A stretch of DNA of 64,000 bases from Streptomyces vilmorinianum (GTDB lineage: Bacteria; Actinomycetota; Actinomycetes; Streptomycetales; Streptomycetaceae): contig NZ_CP040244.1 in the NCBI RefSeq assembly GCF_005517195.1, positions 7,582,001 through 7,646,000 of the forward strand. Direction: 5' to 3'. Positions 35,734 to 44,657 of this stretch are shown in pieces; position 1 is the first letter of the stretch, and each line of letters opens with the position of its first letter. A program made the translations under genes and the position numbers. A model generated the notes under the pieces. That model was not told the origin of the DNA, made no database searches, and worked only from the letters and a program-made list of their open reading frames with translations.

Positions 35734-36852
35734 ATGAGCCTGACCCTGAGGACCATCAGCCGTGAGCAGCATCTGGCATTCATCCAGAGCCAGCCCGCGG
35801 CGAGCCACTGCCAGGTCCCGGCGTGGGCTGATGTGAAGACCGAGTGGCGCTCGGAGAACCTGGGTTGGTTCGACAAGTCCGGCGAGCTCGTCGGCACGGG
35901 CCTCGTGCTCTACCGTCAGCTGCCGAAGATCAAGCGCTACTTGGCGTATCTGCCCGAGGGCCCGGTCATCAACTGGTACGCCCCGAACCTGGACGACTGG
36001 CTGCAGCCGATGCTCGCGCATCTCAAGCAGCAGGGCGCCTTCTCCGTGAAGATGGGCCCGCCGGTCGTCATCCGGCGCTGGGACTCGGCCGCCATCAAGT
36101 CCGGCATCCAGGACCCGGACGTGAAGCGCCTGAAGGATGTCGAGGCCACGCACATCGAGCCGCGTGCCTTCGAAGTCGCCGACCGGCTGCGGAAGATGGG
36201 CTGGCAGCAGGGCGAGGACGGCGGCGCCGGCTTCGGTGACGTCCAGCCCCGCTATGTCTTCCAGGTACCGCTCGCGAACCGCTCGCTCGACGATGTCCTC
36301 AAGGGCTTCAACCAGCTGTGGCGCCGCAACATCAAGAAGGCCGAGAAGGCCGGTGTCGAGGTCGTCCAGGGCGGCTACGAGGACCTGGCCGAGTGGCAGC
36401 GCCTGTACGAGATCACGGCCGTCCGCGACCACTTCCGTCCGCGTCCGCTCTCCTACTTCCAGCGCATGTGGACCGTCCTCAACAACGAGGACCCCAACCG
36501 CATGCGGCTGTACTTCGCCCGCCACAACGGCGTGAACCTCTCCGCCGCCACCATGCTCGTCGTCGGCGGACACGTCTGGTACTCCTACGGAGCCTCCGAC
36601 AACATCGGCCGCGAGGTCCGGCCCTCGAACGCGATGCAGTGGCGGATGCTGCGTGACGCCTACGCCATGGGCGCGACCGTCTACGACCTGCGCGGCATCT
36701 CGGACTCGCTCGACGAGACCGACCACCTCTTCGGACTGATCCAGTTCAAGGTCGGCACGGGCGGCGAGGCCGTCGAGTACGTCGGCGAGTGGGACTTCCC
36801 GCTCAACAAGCTCCTGCACAAGGCGCTCGACATCTACATGTCGCGTCGCTGA
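35734..36852 (+). CDS. femX: FemX-type peptidoglycan branch aminoacyltransferase
   Basis: 372 residues of the FemABX family, two linked GNAT-like folds. The enzyme uses aminoacyl-tRNA to add the first amino acid (glycine in Streptomyces) to the side chain of lipid II, on the inner face of the membrane. Supporting stretches are the early QVPAWADVKTEWRSENLGW and the C-terminal YDLRGISDSLDETDHLFGLI with a FKVGTGGEAVEYVGEWDFP ending. The S. coelicolor orthologue at this position is the essential femX. ATG at 35734 behind GAGGAG. The racemase-like gene follows 97 bp later. Confidence 0.92.
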   Translation: MSLTLRTISREQHLAFIQSQPAASHCQVPAWADVKTEWRSENLGWFDKSGELVGTGLVLYRQLPKIKRYLAYLPEGPVINWYAPNLDDWLQPMLAHLKQQGAFSVKMGPPVVIRRWDSAAIKSGIQDPDVKRLKDVEATHIEPRAFEVADRLRKMGWQQGEDGGAGFGDVQPRYVFQVPLANRSLDDVLKGFNQLWRRNIKKAEKAGVEVVQGGYEDLAEWQRLYEITAVRDHFRPRPLSYFQRMWTVLNNEDPNRMRLYFARHNGVNLSAATMLVVGGHVWYSYGASDNIGREVRPSNAMQWRMLRDAYAMGATVYDLRGISDSLDETDHLFGLIQFKVGTGGEAVEYVGEWDFPLNKLLHKALDIYMSRR

Positions 36853-36858
36853 CGGTTG

Positions 36859-36904
36859 CGTAGTCTCGCCCGTAATCTCGTACGTAATCTCGTAGGTCTC
36901 GTAC
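36859..36904. repeat. 12-bp tandem repeat, about 3.8 copies, between femX and racemase-like gene
   Basis: Units CGTAGTCTCGCC, CGTAATCTCGTA, CGTAATCTCGTA and a partial GGTCTCGTAC. It begins seven bases after the femX stop. It is unusually AT-rich for this genome and contains TACGTA. Confidence 0.75.
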
Positions 36905-36949
36905 ATACCTTTGATACACCGCAGCCATCAGAAAGGTTCCGGGCCGGCC

Positions 36950-37981
36950 ATGGCGCTCTCCCTCTATGTCGACACCGCTCGCTGGCGGGCGCACCAGAAG
37001 TCCGTGATCGACCAGTTCCCCGGCCTGATCCCGGTCTGCAAGGGCAACGGTTACGGGTTCGGCCATGAGCGGCTGGCCGACGAGGCGTCCCGGTTCGGCG
37101 CGGACATGCTGGCCGTGGGCACCACGTACGAGGCCGCGAAGATCAAGGACTGGTTCGGCGGCGACCTGCTCGTCCTCACCCCCTTCCGGCGTGGCGAGGA
37201 GCCGGTGCCGCTGCCGGACCGGGTGATCCGCTCCGTGTCGTCCGTGGACGGCGTGCACGCCCTCGTGGGCGCCCGTGTCGTCATCGAGTGCATGAGCTCG
37301 ATGAAGCGCCACGGCGTCCTGGAGGAGGACCTGGGCCGGCTGCACGCCGCCATCGAGGACGTACGGCTGGAGGGCTTCGCCCTCCACCTGCCCCTGGACC
37401 GCACGGACGGCACCGACGCGGTCGAGGAGGTCATCGGCTGGATGGACCGGCTGCGGGCCGCCCGGCTGCCGCTGCACACCATGTTCGTGAGCCACCTGCG
37501 GGCCGAGGAGCAGGCCCGGCTCCGGCAGCAGTTCCCGCAGACCCGCTTCCGCGCCCGGATCGGCACCCGGCTGTGGCTGGGCGACCACGATGCCACCGAG
37601 TACCGCGGCTCCGTCCTGGACGTCACCCGGGTCGCCAAGGGCGACCGCTTCGGCTACCGCCAGCAGAAGGCCGCCTCCGACGGCTGGCTGGTGGTCGTCG
37701 CCGGCGGTACGTCGCACGGAGTGGGCCTGGAGGCTCCCAAGGCGATGCACGGGGTGATGCCGCGCGCGAAGGGCGTGGCCCGCGCCGGCCTGGCGACCGT
37801 CAACCGGAACCTTTCGCCGTTCGTCTGGGCCGGCAAGCAGCGCTGGTTCGCCGAACCGCCGCACATGCAGGTGTCGATCCTGTTCGTCCCGTCCGACGCC
37901 CAGGAGCCGAAGGTCGGCGACGAGCTGGTGGCCCATCTGCGGCACACCACGACGCAGTACGACCGGCTCGTCGAGCGCTGA
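36950..37981 (+). CDS. Alanine racemase-like PLP-barrel protein
   Basis: 343 residues. The N-terminal part fits the alanine-racemase TIM barrel, with the PLP lysine at K31 in PVCKGNGYGFG. It also has the later HTMFVSH and FRARIGTRLWLGD strands. In the C-terminal domain, where true racemases carry the catalytic tyrosine in GYADG, I read VVAGGTSHG, so it may not racemise alanine. Position behind femX suggests a role in supplying or modifying amino acids for peptidoglycan; this is inference. ATG at 36950, with AAGG about 13 nt upstream. An 11-bp tandem repeat starts inside the last codons. Confidence 0.8.
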   Translation: MALSLYVDTARWRAHQKSVIDQFPGLIPVCKGNGYGFGHERLADEASRFGADMLAVGTTYEAAKIKDWFGGDLLVLTPFRRGEEPVPLPDRVIRSVSSVDGVHALVGARVVIECMSSMKRHGVLEEDLGRLHAAIEDVRLEGFALHLPLDRTDGTDAVEEVIGWMDRLRAARLPLHTMFVSHLRAEEQARLRQQFPQTRFRARIGTRLWLGDHDATEYRGSVLDVTRVAKGDRFGYRQQKAASDGWLVVVAGGTSHGVGLEAPKAMHGVMPRAKGVARAGLATVNRNLSPFVWAGKQRWFAEPPHMQVSILFVPSDAQEPKVGDELVAHLRHTTTQYDRLVER

Positions 37982-38031
37982 TCCGCCGCTCAGCCGCCGC
38001 TGATCCGCCGCTCAGCCGCCGCTGATCCGCC
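37977..38031. repeat. 11-bp tandem repeat, five copies, across the racemase-like stop codon
   Basis: Alternating units GCTGATCCGCC and GCTCAGCCGCC, five in all. The first unit contains the TGA stop at 37979-37981. A CGGGAGT/ACTCCCG hairpin follows at 38031-38052. Confidence 0.85.
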
Positions 38032-38043
38032 GGGAGTCCCGCG

Positions 38044-39537
38044 CTACTCCCGGGGGACTCCCCACTCCACCTGCGGCCCCTCCACGGCCGTGGCCGCGTG
38101 CCGGGCGGGATGCGCGGCCCTTCCCCGTACGAAGACGTCCTCCGCGCCGTCCAGGACGCCCCCGGAGGGGTCGTCCGAGCCGTCCTGCCGCACCACGTCC
38201 CGCTCGGGCGCCAGGATGTCGCGCACGATCACGGCACACAGGTAGAGCGTTCCGAGCAGATGCAGGACGACTACGAAGTGGTAGCCGTCCGTCGGCAGGC
38301 CCTGCTTGTTGCCGCTGGTGGTGAAGGCCAGGTACATCCAGATGCCGAGGAAGTACATGACCTCGCACGCCTGCCAGACCAGGAAGTCGCGCCAGCGGGG
38401 CCGGGCCAGAGCGGCCAGGGGGATGAGCCACAGGACGTACTGCGGCGAGTACACCTTGTTGGTCAGCACGAACGCGGCCACGATCAGGAAGGCCAGCTGC
38501 GCGAAGCGGGGGCGGCGGGGCGCGGTGAGCGTCAGCACGGCGAGGCCCGCGCAGGCCAGCAGCATCAGCAGTATCGCGTACGTGTTGGCCGTCCCGGGCG
38601 CGATCGCCTCACCGGTGCGCTGGCTGATCAACAGCCAGACAGAACCGAAGTCCACATTCCGCTCGGTGCTGAAGGCGTAGAACTGCTTCCACCCCTCGGG
38701 CGCGAGGATCATCACCGGCAGATTCACCACGAGCCACGCACCGGCCGCGCCGAGCAGCGCCGCCCCGTACTCCCGCCATTTCCAGGCCCGCCAGCACAGC
38801 AGCAGGAGAGGGCCGAGAAGCAGTATCGGATAGAACTTGGCGGCGGTCGCGAGACCGATCAGGATGCCGAAGGCGAGCGGACGGCCGCGCGACCACATCA
38901 GCACGGCGGCGGCGGTCAGCGCGACGGCCAGCAGATCCCAGTTGATGGTGGCGGTGAGCGCGAACGCGGGTGCCAGGGCGACCAGCAGTCCGTCCCAGGG
39001 CCGGCGGCGGTGGGTACGGGCGACGCAGACGGCCATGACGGCGGCGCAGACCATCAGCATGGCCGCGTTGATCATCCAGTACGTCTGCTCGCGGTGCATG
39101 ATGTCGCCGCCACCGGGCGTGAGCCAGGCCGCGACCTTCATGAACAGACCGGTCAGGACCGGGTACTCCAGGAACTCTATGTCGCCGCTCAGACGGTCGA
39201 AGTACGGCACCAGGCCCTCGGAGAAACCACGCCCGACGAAGAGGTGCGGAATGTCGGAGTAGCAGGCGTGGGTGTACTGCGAGGTGGTGCCCCGGAACCA
39301 GGCCCAGTCGTAACACGGGATCTTCTGCACCATTCCCAGCGCAAACATCCCGATGGCCACCAGTGCGATCACCCGCACAGGGGTGAGGGGGCCGGCACCG
39401 AGCAGGGCCCGGCGGCCGACCGGCCCGCCGATCAGCGCGCTGCCCGCCGCGGCGACCTCGTCGCGGTGGGTGGGGCACACCACCGGCGGGTCCTGCGGCC
39501 CGTCCTGCGGCGGACTCGTCTTGTGGAGGCTCGGCAT
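38044..39537 (-). CDS. GT87-family polyprenol-sugar glycosyltransferase (membrane)
   Basis: 497 residues with about eleven or twelve membrane helices. Length and topology match the GT87/DUF2029 group, relatives of the actinobacterial mannosyltransferases that use polyprenyl-phosphate sugars to extend envelope glycans outside the membrane. Conserved-looking loops include YSDIPHLFVGRGF and FLEYPVLTGLFMKVAAW after the first helix; the acidic pair near there would be the active site. The ATG at 39537 is used for AGGA 8 nt upstream; an ATG at 39546 adds three residues. It follows the PBP gene on the same strand with a terminator-like hairpin in between. Confidence 0.82.
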   Translation of the reverse strand: MPSLHKTSPPQDGPQDPPVVCPTHRDEVAAAGSALIGGPVGRRALLGAGPLTPVRVIALVAIGMFALGMVQKIPCYDWAWFRGTTSQYTHACYSDIPHLFVGRGFSEGLVPYFDRLSGDIEFLEYPVLTGLFMKVAAWLTPGGGDIMHREQTYWMINAAMLMVCAAVMAVCVARTHRRRPWDGLLVALAPAFALTATINWDLLAVALTAAAVLMWSRGRPLAFGILIGLATAAKFYPILLLGPLLLLCWRAWKWREYGAALLGAAGAWLVVNLPVMILAPEGWKQFYAFSTERNVDFGSVWLLISQRTGEAIAPGTANTYAILLMLLACAGLAVLTLTAPRRPRFAQLAFLIVAAFVLTNKVYSPQYVLWLIPLAALARPRWRDFLVWQACEVMYFLGIWMYLAFTTSGNKQGLPTDGYHFVVVLHLLGTLYLCAVIVRDILAPERDVVRQDGSDDPSGGVLDGAEDVFVRGRAAHPARHAATAVEGPQVEWGVPRE

Positions 39538-39571
39538 GGGGGACATCCTGCCGTACGTCCCCGGGAAACGG

Positions 39572-39630
39572 TGAGGGCCGCCGCACCCGGCCACGCACCT
39601 GGAGGTACGTGTCGGATACGGCGGCCCTCA
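39572..39630 (-). terminator. Hairpin downstream of the PBP gene
   Basis: A perfect 12-bp stem, TGAGGGCCGCCG/CGGCGGCCCTCA, around a 35-nt loop, in the 133-bp gap between the PBP stop and the GT87 start. Confidence 0.6.
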
Positions 39631-39670
39631 GAGCCTCACCGGGCGGGGCCCGGCGGACGGATCAGCGTGA

Positions 39671-42391
39671 TCAGCCGCCGCTCAGCCAGCCGGTTCCGCC
39701 GTTGGGTTTGCCTCCACTGTCGGTCGACGTGTCGGTCGGCGTCGGTGACGTGGGTGTCCCTGTCGCACCGCCGTCGGTCGTCCCACCGCTGTCGTTGCCC
39801 GACGTGGCGCCACCGTCCTGGCCGCTGGTGGTGCTGCACTGCCAGTCCCACACGTCACAGGTCTTGTCCGGCTTGCCCGGCGTCTTGCTGGGCGTCGCGG
39901 ACGGCGTGGTCGACGGAGTGGCCGACGGCGTCTCGGACGGGGTCTCGGTCGGGGTCGGGGTCGGGCTGGGGGCACCGCCACCGAAGACCGCCTCGGCGTC
40001 CAGCTCCTCCGGCTCCGGGAAGGACTCGACCTTCATGCCCTCGAGCGCGTCGGTCATGTAGTCCTTCCAGATCCGCGAGGGGAAGGACGAACCGTGGATC
40101 TTGGGCTGGTCACCCGTACCGAACATGGACTCGAACTTGCGACCTTCCTTGGTCTCGTCGTCGTCGAACCGGTACATGTCGATCGCCGTCGAGAGGTTCG
40201 GGGTGTAGCCCACGAACCAGGCCGAGTTGTTGCCGTCGGTGGTACCGGTCTTGCCGGCCACGTCACGGCCCGGGATGGCGGCCTTACGGCCGGTGCCCTT
40301 CGGGTTCTCGACGACGTCCCGCAGGACGTCGGTGACGTTGCTGGCGATGGCCGTGGAGAAGGCGCGCTCGGTCTTGGCCTCGTGCTTGTAGATGCTCACG
40401 CCCTTCTCCTTGACCTCGGTCACGGAGTACGGGTCGTTGCGCTCACCGTTGTTCGCGAAGGTCGCGTACGCGCCGGCCATCCGGATCGCGCTCGGGTCGG
40501 AGATACCGAGGGAGAACGACGGCACGTCCGACTTCACCAGCGAGTTCTCGCGCAGTCCGGCCTTGACGGCCGTCTCGCGGACCTTGTCGATCCCGATGTC
40601 CATGCCGAGCTGCACATAGGGCGAGTTGGCCGATCGGATCATCGCCTCGCGCAGGCTCATGGGGCCGTAGCTCGCGTCGTCGTCATTGGTCTGGAGCCAC
40701 TCCTCGCCCTTCTCGTTGTGCCAGACCGTGCGGTCGTAGTTCTTGATCTTCAGCTTGTTCTTGCCGGAGTAGCGGCTCTTGTCGGGGTCGACGATCGTGC
40801 GGGTGGTGGCGTCCTGCACCTTGCCCTCGGACGGGTCCCGTACGCCGTACTCCATGGCCGCGGCCAGCACGAACGGCTTGAAGGTCGATCCGACCTGCGC
40901 ACCGGTCTGGTCGGCGTTGTTGGTGAAGTGCTTGGTGGCGTCGGTGCCGCCGTAGATGGCGACGATCTTGCCGGTCTTCGGATCGACCGAGGCACCGCCG
41001 AACTGGACGTGGGTGTCCGTCTTCGGCCGCTTCTTCGGGTCGATGTACTCGTCGTAGACCTTCTTGATGGACTCCTCGAGAGCCTTGACCTTCTTCTTGT
41101 CGAAGGTCGTGTGGATCTCGTAGCCGCCCTGGGCCAGCTTCTCCGCGGTGACGTCGCTGTTGTTGATGAAGTTGGCTTCGGCCGTCCTCACCAGGTAGCC
41201 GATCTGACCGGTCAACGCCGCGTTCTTCCTCGGCGGCTTCACCTTGGGGAAGGTCGGGTACTTCGCCCGCTCCTCGGCCGTGAGGTGGCCGTCCTTGACC
41301 ATCTCGCCGAGAATCCAGTCCCACCGCTTCGTGGCCCGCTCGGTGTTGGACTTCGCGTCCGCCTTCGGGTCGATCTGGGGCAGGCCGGCCGGGTCGAAGT
41401 AGGTGGCGCCCTTCAGCAGCGAGGCGAGGAAGGCGCACTCGCTGACGTTGAGCTCCTTCGCGTCCTTCTCGAAATAGGTCCGCGCCGCGGCCTGGATGCC
41501 GTAGGCGCCGCGACCGTAGTACGCGGTGTTCAGATAGCCCGCCATGATCTCGGGCTTCTCCAGCTCGGCGCCGACCTTTATGGAGATGAAGAGCTCCTGG
41601 ACCTTTCGGGTCAGGGTCTGCGACTGGTCGTTCAGCCGGTTGTTCTTCACGTACTGCTGGGTGATCGTCGAGCCGCCCTGGGTCTGACCGCCCTTGGCCA
41701 TGTTCCACACGGCGCGGCCGATGCCCATCGGGTCAATGCCGGAGTCCTCCCGGAACGTCTTGTTCTCGGCCGAGATCACCGCGTTCTGCATGTGCAGGGG
41801 GATCTCGCCGATCCCGATGATCTGCCGGTTGACCTCGCCACCGGTCGCGGCCATCTGCGTGCCGTCGGACCAGTAGTAGACGTTGTTCTGCGCCGTAGCG
41901 GCCTGATCCTCCTTGGGGATCACCACCTGGGAGTACGCGATCGTCGCCGCACCCATCAGACTGCCGACGAACGCCAGGAACAGCCCCGTGACGAGCTTCC
42001 ACGAGGGCACCCAGCGACGCCAGCCGTACTTGTCGTACCGCGGGTAGTCGATCAGCCTCTTCCTGCCCGGCGGACGGCCGCCACCGCGGCCACGGCCCGG
42101 GCCACCGCCCTGTCCGCCGCCCCCACCACCGCGCCGGCCACCCCCGTGGCCGCCCACGCCTCCGCCGTCGGGCGCACGGCGACGGCCGCCGCCACGCTGC
42201 GCGGCGCGCCGGGCCTCGGCCCGCCCACCGTAGGGGCGCTCCTCTCCGTACCCTGACGAAGGGAATCCGGTACTGACATCCCGGGCCTCAGCCGACCTGC
42301 GGCCCATAGGCTGCTGGGCGGCGCGCCGGGCCGCCGCGCGGCCGCCACTCGGCGGCTGCGACTGCGGCAATTTGCGACGGTGCTCGCTCAT
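39671..42391 (-). CDS. Bifunctional class A penicillin-binding protein
   Basis: 906 residues. A cytoplasmic Arg/Gly-rich N-terminus of about 125 residues precedes one membrane anchor (KLVTGLFLAFVGSLMGAATI). The glycosyltransferase domain follows, with SAENKTF and QGGSTITQQYVKN. The transpeptidase domain has S502-T-F-K505, S587-A-N589 and K714-T-G. The tail is rich in Thr/Ser/Pro repeats (TPTETPSETPSATPS) and may span the wall. It polymerises and cross-links peptidoglycan outside the membrane. ATG at 42391 behind GAGGAG; the frame upstream lacks family similarity. Divergent from the PadR gene. Confidence 0.95.
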   Translation of the reverse strand: MSEHRRKLPQSQPPSGGRAAARRAAQQPMGRRSAEARDVSTGFPSSGYGEERPYGGRAEARRAAQRGGGRRRAPDGGGVGGHGGGRRGGGGGGQGGGPGRGRGGGRPPGRKRLIDYPRYDKYGWRRWVPSWKLVTGLFLAFVGSLMGAATIAYSQVVIPKEDQAATAQNNVYYWSDGTQMAATGGEVNRQIIGIGEIPLHMQNAVISAENKTFREDSGIDPMGIGRAVWNMAKGGQTQGGSTITQQYVKNNRLNDQSQTLTRKVQELFISIKVGAELEKPEIMAGYLNTAYYGRGAYGIQAAARTYFEKDAKELNVSECAFLASLLKGATYFDPAGLPQIDPKADAKSNTERATKRWDWILGEMVKDGHLTAEERAKYPTFPKVKPPRKNAALTGQIGYLVRTAEANFINNSDVTAEKLAQGGYEIHTTFDKKKVKALEESIKKVYDEYIDPKKRPKTDTHVQFGGASVDPKTGKIVAIYGGTDATKHFTNNADQTGAQVGSTFKPFVLAAAMEYGVRDPSEGKVQDATTRTIVDPDKSRYSGKNKLKIKNYDRTVWHNEKGEEWLQTNDDDASYGPMSLREAMIRSANSPYVQLGMDIGIDKVRETAVKAGLRENSLVKSDVPSFSLGISDPSAIRMAGAYATFANNGERNDPYSVTEVKEKGVSIYKHEAKTERAFSTAIASNVTDVLRDVVENPKGTGRKAAIPGRDVAGKTGTTDGNNSAWFVGYTPNLSTAIDMYRFDDDETKEGRKFESMFGTGDQPKIHGSSFPSRIWKDYMTDALEGMKVESFPEPEELDAEAVFGGGAPSPTPTPTETPSETPSATPSTTPSATPSKTPGKPDKTCDVWDWQCSTTSGQDGGATSGNDSGGTTDGGATGTPTSPTPTDTSTDSGGKPNGGTGWLSGG

Positions 42392-42666
42392 CGAACGACT
42401 ACTCCTCGGGCAGGCGTGTACGCCTGGAAGCGGCAGTTGAGTTCCGGTCCCCCCGAAATGCGTACGTCCGGGCCTCACCAGAGGCCCCTCCGTACCGCAG
42501 CCGGTCACCCGCATCACTGACGCCCTGCGGCGTCGCTCGGTTCCCGGTGGTCTGCATGCCGCAAGAGTACGCACGGCCAAAACCCACCTAGGGCCGAAGT
42601 TCACCCCAAATCAGGCAAGTCGATTGCTGTGAATTGACGATGTGACGCCGGTCACTGCAGCCCCAC

Positions 42667-42719
42667 TTGTCGCAGCAGGGTGGCCGTTCTATCGTCAGGA
42701 TGTATCGAGTCGATACATC
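42667..42719 (+). promoter_or_regulatory. PadR promoter with overlapping 21-bp palindrome
   Basis: TTGTCG (42667-42672) and TATCGT (42690-42695), 17 bp apart, look like a housekeeping promoter. The predicted start of transcription falls inside a perfect palindrome, GATGTATCGA-G-TCGATACATC (42699-42719). Its ATGT...ACAT ends match PadR-family operators. This suggests that the PadR protein blocks its own promoter and that of ino1. The rest of the 367-bp divergent region (42392-42758) must also hold the PBP promoter, which I cannot place. Confidence 0.75.
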
Positions 42720-42758
42720 AGTACGGCATAAGGGTCCCGAGGGTGGAGGAGGCGACGG

Positions 42759-43448
42759 ATGAGCAGGCGCTCGGGAATCCTCGAGTTCGCCGTCCTCGGA
42801 CTGCTCCGCGAGGCGCCGATGCACGGGTACGAGCTGCGGAAGCGGCTCAACACCTCGCTCGGCATCTTCCGGGCCTTCAGCTACGGGACCCTCTATCCCT
42901 GCCTCAAGACGCTGGTCGCCAGCGGCTGGTTGATCGAAGAGCCGGGCAGCGCCCCCGAGGACGCTCTCGCCGCTTCACTCGCAGGGCGCCGCGCCAAGAT
43001 CGTCTACCGGTTGACGGCCGAAGGTAAGGAGCACTTCGAAGAGCTCCTCTCCCACACCGGCCCTGACGCCTGGGAGGACGAACACTTCGCCGCCCGCTTC
43101 GCCTTCTTCGGTCAGACCGAGCGAGAGGTGCGGATGCGGGTACTGGAAGGACGCCGCAGTCGGCTGGAGGAGCGCCTGGAGAAGATGCGCGCCTCTCTGG
43201 CCCGTACGCGCGAGCGCCTCGACGACTACACGCTTGAGCTGCAGCGCCACGGAATGGAGTCCGTGGAGCGCGAAGTGCGCTGGCTGAACGAGCTCATCGA
43301 GAGCGAGCGGGCGGGGCGGGATCAGCGATCCGGCCCCGACGCCCCCGAGGGCGCCGCTCGACACGACAACGATTCTGGAGAAACGGGCGGCCTGCCCCGG
43401 CACGGGGGCAGTACCCGGCCGGATCCGTCCGACGACACCGCCAAGTGA
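42759..43448 (+). CDS. PadR-family transcriptional regulator
   Basis: 229 residues. The winged helix domain is at 6-90 (ILEFAVLGLLREAPMHGYEL, then SYGTLYPCLKTLVASGWL). A long coiled-coil dimerisation part follows at about 120-190 (RRSRLEERLEKMRASLARTRERLDD). The final 40 residues look disordered. It lies 49 bp ahead of ino1 on the same strand, behind a promoter carrying a PadR-type palindrome, so self-regulation together with ino1 is likely. No ligand is known. Confidence 0.92.
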   Translation: MSRRSGILEFAVLGLLREAPMHGYELRKRLNTSLGIFRAFSYGTLYPCLKTLVASGWLIEEPGSAPEDALAASLAGRRAKIVYRLTAEGKEHFEELLSHTGPDAWEDEHFAARFAFFGQTEREVRMRVLEGRRSRLEERLEKMRASLARTRERLDDYTLELQRHGMESVEREVRWLNELIESERAGRDQRSGPDAPEGAARHDNDSGETGGLPRHGGSTRPDPSDDTAK

Positions 43449-43497
43449 AACCCTGCACCTCGCAGGGCTTCCACGATCACACAGGGAGCAACCGGAA

Positions 43498-44580
43498 ATG
43501 GGTTCGGTTCGCGTAGCCATCGTCGGCGTGGGCAACTGCGCCGCCTCGCTGGTGCAGGGCGTCGAGTACTACAAGGACGCCGACCCGGCGACCAAGGTGC
43601 CCGGCCTGATGCACGTCCAGTTCGGCGACTACCACGTCGGTGACGTCGAGTTCGTCGCCGCCTTCGACGTCGACGCCAAGAAGGTCGGCCTCGACCTCTC
43701 CGACGCCATCGGCGCCAGCGAGAACAACACCATCAAGATCTGCGACGTCCCGAACACGGGCGTCACGGTGCAGCGCGGCCACACCCTCGACGGGCTCGGC
43801 AAGTACTACCGCATGACGATCGAGGAGTCCGCCGAGGCTCCCGTCGACGTCGTCCAGGTCCTCAAGGACAAGCAGGTCGACGTGCTCGTCTGCTACCTGC
43901 CCGTGGGCTCCGAGGACGCTGCGAAGTTCTACGCGCAGTGCGCCATCGACGCCAAGGTCGCGTTCGTCAACGCTCTGCCGGTCTTCATCGCCGGCACCAA
44001 GGAGTGGGCGGACAAGTTCACCGAGGCCGGCGTCCCGATCGTCGGTGACGACATCAAGTCCCAGGTCGGCGCCACCATCACGCACCGTGTGATGGCGAAG
44101 CTGTTCGAGGACCGCGGTGTCCGTCTTGAGCGCACCATGCAGCTCAACGTCGGCGGCAACATGGACTTCAAGAACATGCTCGAGCGCGACCGCCTCGAGT
44201 CCAAGAAGATCTCGAAGACCCAGGCCGTCACCTCGCAGATCCCCGACCGCGAGCTGGGCGAGAAGAACGTCCACATCGGCCCGTCGGACTACGTGGCCTG
44301 GCTGGACGACCGCAAGTGGGCATACGTCCGCCTCGAGGGCCGCGCCTTCGGTGACGTTCCGCTGAACCTGGAGTACAAGCTCGAGGTGTGGGACTCCCCG
44401 AACTCGGCCGGTGTCATCATCGACGCCCTGCGCGCCGCGAAGATCGCCAAGGACCGGGGCATCGGCGGCCCGATCCTCTCCGCGTCCTCGTACTTCATGA
44501 AGTCCCCGCCGGTGCAGTACTTCGACGACGAGGCCTTCGCCAACGTCGAGAAGTTCATCAAGGGCGAGGTCGAGCGCTAA
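43498..44580 (+). CDS. ino1: Inositol-3-phosphate synthase
   Basis: 360 residues, the short actinobacterial form. It converts glucose 6-phosphate into inositol 3-phosphate with NAD+, the first step to mycothiol and phosphatidylinositol. The NAD-binding GVGNCA is at 10-15, and the catalytic lysine region lies in NVGGNMDFKNMLERDRLESKK and SKTQAVTS. Mycothiol is the thiol buffer of these bacteria, which links this gene in theme to the thioredoxin genes 12 kb away. It has a GGGAGCAACCGGAA leader and a strong terminator after the stop. Confidence 0.95.
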   Translation: MGSVRVAIVGVGNCAASLVQGVEYYKDADPATKVPGLMHVQFGDYHVGDVEFVAAFDVDAKKVGLDLSDAIGASENNTIKICDVPNTGVTVQRGHTLDGLGKYYRMTIEESAEAPVDVVQVLKDKQVDVLVCYLPVGSEDAAKFYAQCAIDAKVAFVNALPVFIAGTKEWADKFTEAGVPIVGDDIKSQVGATITHRVMAKLFEDRGVRLERTMQLNVGGNMDFKNMLERDRLESKKISKTQAVTSQIPDRELGEKNVHIGPSDYVAWLDDRKWAYVRLEGRAFGDVPLNLEYKLEVWDSPNSAGVIIDALRAAKIAKDRGIGGPILSASSYFMKSPPVQYFDDEAFANVEKFIKGEVER

Positions 44581-44603
44581 GACGCTGATCGACATCGTCG
44601 ATC

Positions 44604-44635
44604 GAGGGTCCCCGGTCTTTCGCCCGGGGGCCCTC
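44604..44635 (+). terminator. Terminator of the padR-ino1 operon
   Basis: GAGGGTCCCCGG and the complementary strand CCCGGGGGCCCTC enclose a TCTTTCG loop, 24 bases after the ino1 stop. Confidence 0.88.
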
Positions 44636-44657
44636 TTCGTATGTGAGTCTTGCTGCC

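Noticed and set aside
37977..38031. Tandem repeats as a CRISPR array or mobile-element end
   Set aside because: The units are only 11 bp with no spacers, and no cas or transposase gene is present.
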